Position numbers and translations under genes: made by a program
Assembly (NCBI GenBank): GCA_036478235.1
Contig: JAZGDZ010000010.1
Coordinates: 1-43,425 of the forward strand
Direction of reading: 5' to 3'
Length of the DNA: 43,425 nt
From: JACZWZ01 sp036478235
GTDB taxonomy: Bacteria > Actinomycetota > Acidimicrobiia > Spongiisociales > UBA11373
Part shown: piece after piece, positions 26,630-33,869 of the stretch
How positions within the stretch are numbered: position 1 is the first letter of the stretch
Layout of the letters: every line of letters begins with the position of its first letter
Notes under the pieces: model-generated
The model's input: the letters and a program-made list of their open reading frames with translations, nothing else
What the model was told of the DNA's origin: nothing
Databases searched by the model: none

Positions 26630-27589
26630 CTAGACGGTGATCACGACGTTGCCGATCTTCTGGCCCGTCTCGACGTAGTGATACGCCTCGACGATCTGGT
26701 CCAGTGGATACCGCCTGTCGACGACCGGCTTGAACTCTCCCGATTCGATAAGCCCTTTGAGGTACCTGATTCCCTCGGGATCACGACGCGGAACCACGAA
26801 CATGAGCTTCCTGCCGCGGAACAGGGGCGTGATGAGCGCCAGGATCGGGCCGTGCCAGAAGAGCCCGACATCCGATGAGATGTAGATGCCGCGGCGTTTC
26901 AACAGCCGCCGGCATCGACGGAAGGAGCTCTTGCCGACCGCATCGAGAACCAGCTCGTAGCTCTGCTTGTCCTTGGTGAAGTCTGTGGTCTGGTAGTCGA
27001 TGACCCTGTCGGCCCCCAAGCCCTCGACCAGGGCCACGTGCTCGGTGCCACAGACCGCGGTCACATTGGCACCGAGGCTCTTGGCGATCTGAACCGCCGC
27101 CGAGCCGATGGCTCCGGTTGCACCGTAGATGAGGACGTCGTGTCCATTGCGGACCTTTGCGCTCCGCAACATGCCCAGCGCGTAGTGAGAGCCCTCGGTA
27201 CTGGGAGCAGCCTCCTCGAAGGTCGAGTCGCTGGGGATACTCACAATCAGACGCTCGGCTTGGATGGTCATGTACTCAGCGTGCGCACCGAATGTGCCCT
27301 CGCAGTAGCCACACAACCTGTCGCCCAACCTGTAGGACGTGACGTCTTTGCCGACCGCCTCGACTTCTCCGGCAAACTCGGTTCCGAGGATGGCAACCTT
27401 CGGCCGACGGAGCCCACTGAAGAACCTGATGAGGAACGGTGTGCCTCCACGGTACCCGCAGTCCGTCCGATTGACGGTGGTAGCGCGGACCCTGATCAGT
27501 AGCTCGTCGTCTCCGGCCGTCGGTTTGTCGACTTCCTCGAGCCGCACGACTTCCGGCGGGCCGTACCTGGTGCGAACAACTGCCTTCAT
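26630..27589 (-). CDS. Zinc-independent MDR alcohol dehydrogenase / quinone oxidoreductase
   Basis: The ATG at 27589 gives MKAVVRTRYGPPEVVRLEEV, the usual start of the medium-chain reductase superfamily; the longer open frame upstream is not needed. The 319 residues include ILGTEFAGEVEAVGKDV and GDRLCGYCEGTFGAHAEYM. The nucleotide-binding loop is YGATGAIGSAAVQIAKSLG, followed by GADRVIDYQ. The catalytic-zinc ligands of classical ADHs are absent, so it is NADPH:quinone-oxidoreductase-like. Substrate unknown. It stands alone, with its 5' side facing the repeat copy at 27686. Confidence 0.86.
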   Translation of the reverse strand: MKAVVRTRYGPPEVVRLEEVDKPTAGDDELLIRVRATTVNRTDCGYRGGTPFLIRFFSGLRRPKVAILGTEFAGEVEAVGKDVTSYRLGDRLCGYCEGTFGAHAEYMTIQAERLIVSIPSDSTFEEAAPSTEGSHYALGMLRSAKVRNGHDVLIYGATGAIGSAAVQIAKSLGANVTAVCGTEHVALVEGLGADRVIDYQTTDFTKDKQSYELVLDAVGKSSFRRCRRLLKRRGIYISSDVGLFWHGPILALITPLFRGRKLMFVVPRRDPEGIRYLKGLIESGEFKPVVDRRYPLDQIVEAYHYVETGQKIGNVVITV

Positions 27590-27685
27590 CAGGGGATGGA
27601 GTGTATGGGCCGTTCCCGCTTGGGCGAGCGAACCTGGCTGCTTCCCTCGAGCGGCCCGGCGCCAGCTCGCAGCAGCAAACAAGCG

Positions 27686-27736
27686 TTACCCCCAAGCCAG
27701 GAGCCTCCAACCTGGGTCTGTCCTATCCATCGAAGG
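27686..27736 (+). repeat. Single diverged copy of the 26.4-kb structured repeat
   Basis: TTACCCCCAAGCCAGGAGCC and CCTGGGTCTGTCCTATCCAT match the unit at 26430-26490 in order and spacing. It lies upstream of the MDR start and of the small gene at 27841. The two sites bracket the MDR gene in the same orientation. Confidence 0.6.
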
Positions 27737-27840
27737 TTTCTCCGGCACCAAGCCGGACGCCATGAGCCGCCAGAGCTTCCGAAACAGCCGTACCATGGCC
27801 GCTCTTCGCGAGTTCCATCTGATTGATCCAGGAGACCGCC

Positions 27841-28026
27841 ATGACGACCAGCCACTTCTGCAATGGCAAATGGAGACCGGGGCCGGTGGCGGCGTGCCTG
27901 AAGCACAAGCGCCTCAGCAAGAAGCAGACTTCGGTCTACCGAAGCGGTGATGACGGTGATGCGTCTTCAGGGTCTGGTAGTGACGGCTCCGAGCCTTCGG
28001 GCGGTTCTGAGCCTGACTCGGGTTGA
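27841..28026 (+). CDS. Small protein with Cys/Lys-rich head and acidic Gly/Ser tail
   Basis: A 61-residue frame starts at an ATG with CAGGAG well placed upstream. It reads MTTSHFCNGKWRPGPVAACL, then KHKRLSKKQ, then a tail of Asp, Ser, Gly, Glu and Pro only. I recognise no family. The composition change from basic to acidic and the good ribosome-binding site argue for a real small gene, but the frame is short and high-G+C DNA often leaves long frames open. The 224 bp after it show nothing apart from the presumed EamA promoter. Confidence 0.45.
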   Translation: MTTSHFCNGKWRPGPVAACLKHKRLSKKQTSVYRSGDDGDASSGSGSDGSEPSGGSEPDSG

Positions 28027-28250
28027 AGCTGTCGCGCGCTGTGGGGGGTGATGGGCTCACCACCTGTTCCTGCCTCGGTCGGCTGGCGGTCGTTTTGTTG
28101 CTCTGCCTGCCACTTCACATCTGAGACCCATCGAGTACGCCTTCGATCTCGGCGGCGGCGACGAGGGCCGGCTCCGCGGTAGGGTCGGCTCGACTTCGCG
28201 AGGGGGCTCGACGACTATGAACTTCGGCGCCGGTAGGTCGGGGCCCTTCG

Positions 28251-29171
28251 ATGGCTAGTGGAACCCGTCGATCCATCTCGGAGTCAGTCGAGGGGTCCGA
28301 CCTCGGTGACTTTCGGGCGACCGATTGGGGTCAGCTCATCGTCGCCGCCGGCATTTTCGGGTCGGCGTTCTTGTGGATCGCCCTGGCGCTGCGGTCGATT
28401 GATCCCGGGACAATCGCCTTCGGACGCGCTGCATTGGGTGCCGGGGCGCTGGCCATGTTGCCGAGCGCCCGTTGCTCGGTGGCCCGGGTCGATTGGCCGC
28501 GGCTGGTCCTTGCCTCCTTGTTCGGGATGGCGGCTCCGGTGCTGCTGTTTGCTCTGGCCGAGGAGCGCATCCCCTCGGCGCTGGCCGGGATGCTGGTGAG
28601 CGCCATACCGATCTTCACGGCCGCTCTGGCTGCGGCGGTGACCCGGTCGCGGCCGACCCGCAAGCGGCTGATCGGTCTGCTGGTCGGTTTCGTCGGGATC
28701 GTTCTGTTGACGGCACCGGATCTGGGTGGCTCCGGAGCCGAGGCCGTGGGAGTGGTGATGGTGCTCGGCGCGGTATTCAGCTATGCGGTGGCCTCGACGC
28801 TGTACGCCCCGCTTCAGCAGACGTACGGTTCGCTTCCGGTCACGATGTGGCTCCTCGTGCTGTCGACGGTCATGTTGAGCCCGCTCGGTCTCGTCGGCCT
28901 CCCCAAGTCGTCGTTCGAATGGCTGCCGGTTGTGTCGGTGTTGATCCTCGGTGTCGCCGGTACCGGGGTGGCTTGGGCGATGTGGGTAGGGCTGATCGGA
29001 CGGGTCGGTGCTGTTCGCGCTGCGATCGCCGGGTACATCATCCCGATCGTGGCATTGGTTCTGGGCGTCGTCGTCCTCGACGAGCAAATCGAAGCGATCC
29101 AGATCGCCGGCATCGCCGTGGCTCTCTCGGGCGGCTACTTCTTGAGCCGCGGTCAGAGCCCGGCGGACTAA
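28251..29171 (+). CDS. EamA/DMT family transporter
   Basis: This 306-residue protein has ten hydrophobic helices in two EamA halves (about residues 28-155 and 162-300). Landmarks are FLWIALALRSIDPGTIAFGR, SALAGMLVSAIPIFTAALAA and the second-half GYIIPIVALVLGVVVLDEQI. Members export amino acids or other metabolites, and the substrate cannot be read from sequence. An N-terminal hydrophilic extension of about 25 residues is unusual but small. Confidence 0.87.
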   Translation: MASGTRRSISESVEGSDLGDFRATDWGQLIVAAGIFGSAFLWIALALRSIDPGTIAFGRAALGAGALAMLPSARCSVARVDWPRLVLASLFGMAAPVLLFALAEERIPSALAGMLVSAIPIFTAALAAAVTRSRPTRKRLIGLLVGFVGIVLLTAPDLGGSGAEAVGVVMVLGAVFSYAVASTLYAPLQQTYGSLPVTMWLLVLSTVMLSPLGLVGLPKSSFEWLPVVSVLILGVAGTGVAWAMWVGLIGRVGAVRAAIAGYIIPIVALVLGVVVLDEQIEAIQIAGIAVALSGGYFLSRGQSPAD

Positions 29172-29388
29172 GCAACCCTCTCGCGGGACCGATGCCGTCT
29201 TGGCTCCGATTGCACCGAAAGGACGAGAGAGGCCAGTCGGTTGACCGGCGCGCTGCCCGGCTCCTGTGAGGCCCTGCTCTAGCAGCGGCATCGTAGGAGG
29301 ACGACACCATATGAGTCATCGAGATACAGCCTGCGTTGGCGGTGCTGAAGTTGTCGGGAGGATGCCTACCTTCCTGATGACCTTGATC

Positions 29389-29532
29389 TCAGCACGCCGA
29401 TCTTCGAGGCGAACAGAGCAACTTCACAAACAGGCCCACGATGCCGCCGACCAGGGCGGTTGTGGCCTGACTGTGCTCCGGATAGGGCTGAGCACATGAG
29501 GCGCGCCGCACGGGCCGCCACGGCAGCTTCAT
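29389..29532 (-). pseudogene. Possible remnant of a DUF4190-like membrane protein
   Basis: The minus frame ending at 29389 reads QPYPEHSQATTALVGGIVGL followed by a basic end. This resembles the start of DUF4190 proteins (..YP.hpq.tt.lvLGilgl..) but stops after one partial helix. It lies in the 499-bp gap 29172-29670. The same gap also has, on the plus strand, a GGAGGACGACACC ribosome-binding-like site before an ATG at 29311 with an unrecognisable 62-codon frame. Either may be chance. Confidence 0.25.
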
Positions 29533-29670
29533 ACCCGTACTGGAACCGGCATTCGGAGCGGCCTGTGACACCGACTCTCGCGACCTCGAGTCCGGCCGCT
29601 CTGGGATCCCCGGGTGTACGGATATGTCCCTCGGATAGGAGTCCCTGGTTGAAGTCGCCCGACCTTGGTA

Positions 29671-30114
29671 ATGACCGTCACCGGGGGGCGTCCGGAGAGG
29701 AATACGCGGACGCTCAGTCCGGTTACGCGCCGTATGGATACAGCCGTCAAGAACGCGCTTGACCGCGGCGGCGTCATCGATATCACCACGCTCGGAGCGA
29801 GGAGCGGAACGCATCACCGCATCGAGATCGTCTTCCATCACTTCGACGGGAGCTACTACATCACGGGTAAGCCGGGCTTCAAACGTGATTGGCTGGCGAA
29901 CCTGAACGCCAATCCCGAGTTCACGGTCCACCTCAAGGGCGGCCTGACCGCAGACCTCTCGGCCGAGGCGAAGGAGATCACCGACGAAGATCAACGAGCG
30001 AAGGTGCTGTACCGAATACTCATTGAGAGCTGGGGCAACGAGCCGGCCAAGGCCGAGCACATCCTTCCACGGTGGGTCAGGGACGCGCCTCTGGTGGAGT
30101 TCACCATCGGCTGA
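29671..30114 (+). CDS. Deazaflavin-dependent nitroreductase-family (DDN-like) oxidoreductase
   Basis: The region DITTLGARSGTHHRIEIVFHHFDGSYYITGKPGFKRDWLANLNAN matches the DUF385/DDN split-barrel family, which uses the deazaflavin F420 in actinomycetes. Conserved G...G..R.......G...i.g..G...W..Nl..NP is present. I chose the ATG at 29671; the ATG at 29734 (MDTAVKNALDRGG) is possible but would lose a conserved N-terminal stretch. Substrate unknown. Confidence 0.8.
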   Translation: MTVTGGRPERNTRTLSPVTRRMDTAVKNALDRGGVIDITTLGARSGTHHRIEIVFHHFDGSYYITGKPGFKRDWLANLNANPEFTVHLKGGLTADLSAEAKEITDEDQRAKVLYRILIESWGNEPAKAEHILPRWVRDAPLVEFTIG

Positions 30115-30280
30115 CCCGGGGGGACCAGTTTGCGGAGCCCGAGAGCGGGTCGGCCCGGCGGACCCGAAGCATCGTGCACCACCAGCACCACCCGCTCCAG
30201 CTGCAATCCCTCCACGACCGCGGAATTGCCGGTGACCTGCCGATCGGCGGTGTACGGATAGGGAGTCTGACGAGTCGCCG

Positions 30281-30862
30281 CTAGTTCGAGAAGTAGTCCG
30301 GCTCGTTGCCCGGCTTCCACTTGATCGAGCAGCCCATCGAGGGGAACTGCTCCTGCGACACAGGGTCGTCGTTGAGCACGGCGTCGATCGCAAGTCGCAA
30401 GTCGGCGCCTGTCACCTTCCCGATCGTGTTGGGCCGGGCCTCGTCGAAACGGCCCCGATAAACGAGCGTCCTGTCCCGACCGAAGACGAAGAAGTCAGGA
30501 GTGCACATCGCCGTGTACGCCTTCGCTACTTCCTGGCTCTCGTCATAGAGGTAGGGGAAGCGGTAGCCGAACTCTTGAGCCTCCCGAGCCATCTTCTCAG
30601 GTCCGTCCGTCGGGTAGGCGGCGGGGTCATTCGATGAGATGGCCACGATTCCCAGGTCGCCGTCGGCGTAGTCGTTCCCGAGCTCCACCAAGCCGTGCCT
30701 GATGTGTTGCACATAGGGACAGTGGTTGCAGATGAACATAACCAGCAGCCCCTTGGCGTCGGCGAAGTCATCGATCGAGACCATGTCGCCGGTAGCGGTG
30801 TCGGGCAGGTCGAACTTGGGTGCGGTAGTGCCCAGGGGCAGCATTGTGGAAGTTACGGCCAT
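30281..30862 (-). CDS. Thioredoxin-like / AhpC-TSA-type redox protein
   Basis: This 193-residue thioredoxin fold reads LGTTAPKFDLPDTATGDMVS, then VMFICNHCPYVQHIR (CxxC redox site) and TPDFFVFGRDRTLVYRGRFD with the cis-Pro loop. It is the family often annotated as thioredoxin-family or redoxin-domain protein with CNHCPYV. It is cytoplasmic, with no signal. The likely role is thiol-disulfide exchange or peroxide reduction. It precedes, on the other strand, the gap carrying a nucleotidyltransferase fragment. Confidence 0.86.
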   Translation of the reverse strand: MAVTSTMLPLGTTAPKFDLPDTATGDMVSIDDFADAKGLLVMFICNHCPYVQHIRHGLVELGNDYADGDLGIVAISSNDPAAYPTDGPEKMAREAQEFGYRFPYLYDESQEVAKAYTAMCTPDFFVFGRDRTLVYRGRFDEARPNTIGKVTGADLRLAIDAVLNDDPVSQEQFPSMGCSIKWKPGNEPDYFSN

Positions 30863-30919
30863 CGTTGGACCTCCTCGGGATCTTGGCGACCGAGTCTATG
30901 GAATTGGCTTTCCTACCCG

Positions 30920-30998
30920 GACCTCACCACGACGCCACCGGGCCGAACACTCGAGGTTGCCTGGTGGTACGCAAGCTCTAGCCCGCACAGAAGTGCTC
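30920..30998 (+). pseudogene. 79-bp fragment of the AbiEii-like nucleotidyltransferase gene
   Basis: The stretch starting GACCTCACCACGACGCCACC and continuing through CTCTAGCCCGCAC matches 21985-22065 inside the nucleotidyltransferase gene at all but a handful of positions. One extra T (at about 30958) shifts the frame. No homology extends to either side. It is a stray duplicated or residual piece of a related toxin-antitoxin gene. Confidence 0.85.
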
Positions 30999-31122
30999 CA
31001 ACGGCTCCGACGTCGAACCAGTGCTCGTTGCGGCGGATCGAGCGGGTGCCCCAGCGGACCCGACCAAGAACCAGTCGCTGCGACACGCCGGGCAGGCGGC
31101 GTCGACCTCGACATGGAACCAG

Positions 31123-31260
31123 TCAGAGGGTCGACAGCCGCCAAATCAGGACGGTCAAGACGCCGATACCCGCAATCGCGAGAGCAATCCCCGACGCCGC
31201 CGGGATGGCGACGACCCCAATAAGCACGACGGCGACGGTCAAGACTGATGCTCGGCGCAT
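31123..31260 (-). CDS. Possible small two-helix membrane protein
   Basis: The frame from an ATG at 31260 gives 45 residues: MRRASVLTVAVVLIGVVAIP, then two closely spaced hydrophobic segments, ending WRLSTL. AAGGGG lies about 9 nt upstream. No family is recognised. Length and position in a gap with gene remnants make it uncertain. Confidence 0.35.
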   Translation of the reverse strand: MRRASVLTVAVVLIGVVAIPAASGIALAIAGIGVLTVLIWRLSTL

Positions 31261-31400
31261 CTCTGTGGCCCCTTGGTTGAGTCGGTCCGAGAACCTACCA
31301 GGCCGTTGCGGTGGCTGCAGAGAGTGCTCGTGTCGGTGGCTGTGCGTGATCGGGGCCATGAGCCCCAGCGCCAGACCTCCGATGACTTCGGTTATCGCGG

Positions 31401-31495
31401 GTAAACCGCCACAACATGTGATTCGGGCAGGTCACAGCGGGTATCGGGTACGCACTCGCTGCGGACTCGTACCCCGAGAAGACTGGTTATCGGAT
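31401..31495 (+). repeat. Dispersed intergenic repeat, copy R4
   Basis: GTAAACCGCCACAACATGTG, ATTCGGGCAGGTCACAGCGG, GCACTCGCTGCGGACTCG and the right-end GACTGGTTATCGG are all present. It is one of the fullest copies and the best partner of R3 and R5. It lies about 140 bp before the beta-helix/permease gene. The rest of the 771-bp gap holds the nucleotidyltransferase fragment and a doubtful small frame. Confidence 0.85.
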
Positions 31496-31633
31496 CTCAG
31501 GGCTGTACCGCGCGAACTCATGTTCAGTCAGCTGCACCTTGCGTCGTCTGCGCGGGTGCGTCGGATCCGCGTATCTTTGACCGATGCCTCGGCAAACGGC
31601 TGGTCTGTGTCAGCGCGCCCAGGGTCGAGTCGA

Positions 31634-33865
31634 GTGATTCGAATTCTCTGGCCCGTGCTTGGGGTCTCTGTGCTCCTTGCCGCCTGCAGCGCGCCCTCCT
31701 ATGTGGAAGGCGACCTGGCAGATGCGATCGCAGCCGCTGATCCCGGCTCCACCCTGCACGTCCCCGCCGGGCGGTATGAGGGGCCGATCGTGATCGACAA
31801 GCCACTGACGATCGTCGGCGAGCCGGGCACCCTCATCGCCGGGTCTCCCGGCGAGCCGGCGGTTTCCATTCGGCGCACCCACGATGTGACGCTGCGCGGC
31901 ATCACAATCGAAGGCGGCGAGTCGGGCATATACGTGCTCGGGTCTCTCGGCGTGGTGATCGACGACGTCGAGGTGCGCGCTGCCGAGTGGCACGGCATCT
32001 TCGCCCACGATGCCGAGATCGAAGTAACCGATTGCCTCGTGTCCGGACTGCGAGCCGCAAGACCCCAGGGCATCGAGATCATCAACTCGGATCGTCGGCC
32101 CCCGTCTCGGATCGCCGGGTGCCGCATCGAGGGACCGGTGTTCGAAGGCATCGTCTCCCACGTCTCTCACGTGACGTTCGAGAACAATGAGGTGGTGGGG
32201 TCGTCGCCACGGGGCATCGTCGTGACGGAGATGTCGGCGGGCCGCATTCAGGGCAATCGGGTCTCCGAGGCAGAGGGAGCCGCCTACTTCTGCGGGGATC
32301 AGAGTGTCTGCTCGGTGGTGGATAACTCGGCGGAACATGTCGCCGCGGTCGACCCCGCCTACACCTCGGGCATGGGCCACGGACTCGTCGTGCACTTCAA
32401 CTCAGTGGCCTACGTCAATTCGCTCCAGGTGGAAGGGGCAGATGGCGAGGGCGTGGTCTCGATGCTGGGATCAACGTTGTCTCCCGTGCCGGTGAGACTC
32501 GGCTTCGGTCACAGAGGCCTGCCGCTGCTGCCTCTGGCTGCCGTATTGCTGGTCCTGGCGGTTGCCGTCGCCGGGGGACGTCTGAGTCGCCGCGCCGCTG
32601 TGCCCGGTTCCATCGGGGGCACAGCCGCCCCGGGGAACTCAGAGATGTTCGCAAGCGCGGTCGCTGTCGCCGCCCCGGTCGAGGTCCTGGTGTCCACCCG
32701 GCGATCTCGAAACCCGATCGATCCCGACACCACGCTCGGCCGCAAGCGGATCCTGGGAGTCGGGATCTTCCTCGCCCTGTTCCTCGCCTTCTTCGGCTTC
32801 AACCGTCTTCCCAAGTTGGAGGCCGTGCGACAAGACGTCGACGTCGTCACGGCCGTCACCACCACGAGTGAGGAAGGGGGCCGTTGCTTCCAGGGATCGT
32901 GCGTGGAGACCACACCTGAGGGGGGCTGTTTCCAGGGATTCTGCATTGCGGCCTCACCCGAGGGCGGTCTCCTGCAAGGCTGGCTGGACTTCTCGGTCAC
33001 CTACCTGTGGCTGGTGACGGTCGGCATGACATTCGCCTTCCTGGTAGCCGGGCTGGCCGAAACCTTCTTCTTCCCCGATCCTGTCGGCGGATTCCGGGGC
33101 CGGGGTCTACGGGGCTCTCTCCAGGGACTCGCCGTCGGACCGGTGATGACGCTGTGCTCGGCCTGCATCGTCCCCGTGGTGAGCTCTTTCCGACAGAGGG
33201 GGGCGAGCGTCTCGTCGACGATCGCCATCACCCAGGGCTCGGCGACGCTCAACGCACCGGCGCTCGTGATGGTGCTGGCAATCTTCACTCCGCTCTTGGC
33301 CGGTGCCCGGATAGCGCTCAGCGTGCTCGGAGCCCTGCTAATCGGTCCGGTGGCAGCGTGGACAATCGGCAGGAGGTCGGAGGCGAAGGGCCCGGTTGGG
33401 GCGCGGCCTATCGGAGCTTCAGCGTCGCTCGACCCGTGGGGCACGGTGGCTCGTCGAGGCTTCGTCGATTGGCTGAAGAGCTCGGCCGGTTTCTTCTTCC
33501 GCCTGACTCCGGTCGTGATTCTTGCCGGGTTCGCCAGCGGCCTCGCCATCCAGTGGCTCACCCCGGGGACGGTCTCACAGTACCTGGGCGATCATCTGCT
33601 GGGTATCGCCCTCGCCGCCACGGTTGGCATCCTGATCAACGTGCCGCTCATGTTCGAGATCCCGCTGGTTGCCGGGCTCATGCTGGTCGGGATGGGAACG
33701 GCCCCGGCAGCGACGCTGCTGTTCACCGCGGCCGCGGCCGGCCCCATCACCTTCTGGGGCCTCGCCAAGCTGATACCGGCCCGCGGGATCGGCGCCTTCG
33801 CCGCAGCAACATGGGTTCTCGGCGTCGCCGGCGGGCTCGCCGTCTTGGGCTTGGAAGCCATCTGA
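31634..33865 (+). CDS. NosD-like beta-helix lipoprotein fused to an ArsP/YraQ-type permease
   Basis: The GTG at 31634 gives a signal with lipobox LAAC (Cys18), so the 313 open codons upstream are shadow. Residues 25-285 are a right-handed parallel beta-helix (GSTLHVPAGRYEGPIVIDKP, GESGIYVLGS, NEVVGSSPRGIVVT), the type found in NosD and carbohydrate-binding proteins. Two isolated helices follow (about 296-316, 373-390). Then comes a loop with CFQGSC (418-423) and CFQGFC (432-437), and finally an eight-helix DUF318/ArsP-type permease (455-743) containing LCSACIVP (507-514), which recalls the conserved Cys motif of that family. The fusion is unusual. The permease family moves arsenicals or other soft ligands; the substrate here is unknown. 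The next gene begins 4 bp later. Confidence 0.8.
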   Translation: MIRILWPVLGVSVLLAACSAPSYVEGDLADAIAAADPGSTLHVPAGRYEGPIVIDKPLTIVGEPGTLIAGSPGEPAVSIRRTHDVTLRGITIEGGESGIYVLGSLGVVIDDVEVRAAEWHGIFAHDAEIEVTDCLVSGLRAARPQGIEIINSDRRPPSRIAGCRIEGPVFEGIVSHVSHVTFENNEVVGSSPRGIVVTEMSAGRIQGNRVSEAEGAAYFCGDQSVCSVVDNSAEHVAAVDPAYTSGMGHGLVVHFNSVAYVNSLQVEGADGEGVVSMLGSTLSPVPVRLGFGHRGLPLLPLAAVLLVLAVAVAGGRLSRRAAVPGSIGGTAAPGNSEMFASAVAVAAPVEVLVSTRRSRNPIDPDTTLGRKRILGVGIFLALFLAFFGFNRLPKLEAVRQDVDVVTAVTTTSEEGGRCFQGSCVETTPEGGCFQGFCIAASPEGGLLQGWLDFSVTYLWLVTVGMTFAFLVAGLAETFFFPDPVGGFRGRGLRGSLQGLAVGPVMTLCSACIVPVVSSFRQRGASVSSTIAITQGSATLNAPALVMVLAIFTPLLAGARIALSVLGALLIGPVAAWTIGRRSEAKGPVGARPIGASASLDPWGTVARRGFVDWLKSSAGFFFRLTPVVILAGFASGLAIQWLTPGTVSQYLGDHLLGIALAATVGILINVPLMFEIPLVAGLMLVGMGTAPAATLLFTAAAAGPITFWGLAKLIPARGIGAFAAATWVLGVAGGLAVLGLEAI

Positions 33866-33869
33866 TCCC

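Noticed and set aside
29389..30393. 334-residue minus-strand frame over the DDN gene
   Set aside because: Shadow of the plus-strand DDN-like gene; only the last 47 codons show any resemblance to a family and are listed separately at low confidence.
30695..31633. N-terminal 313 residues of the long open frame before the beta-helix gene
   Set aside because: It crosses a nucleotidyltransferase fragment and the R4 repeat and lacks any protein-like pattern; a lipoprotein signal starts at 31634.
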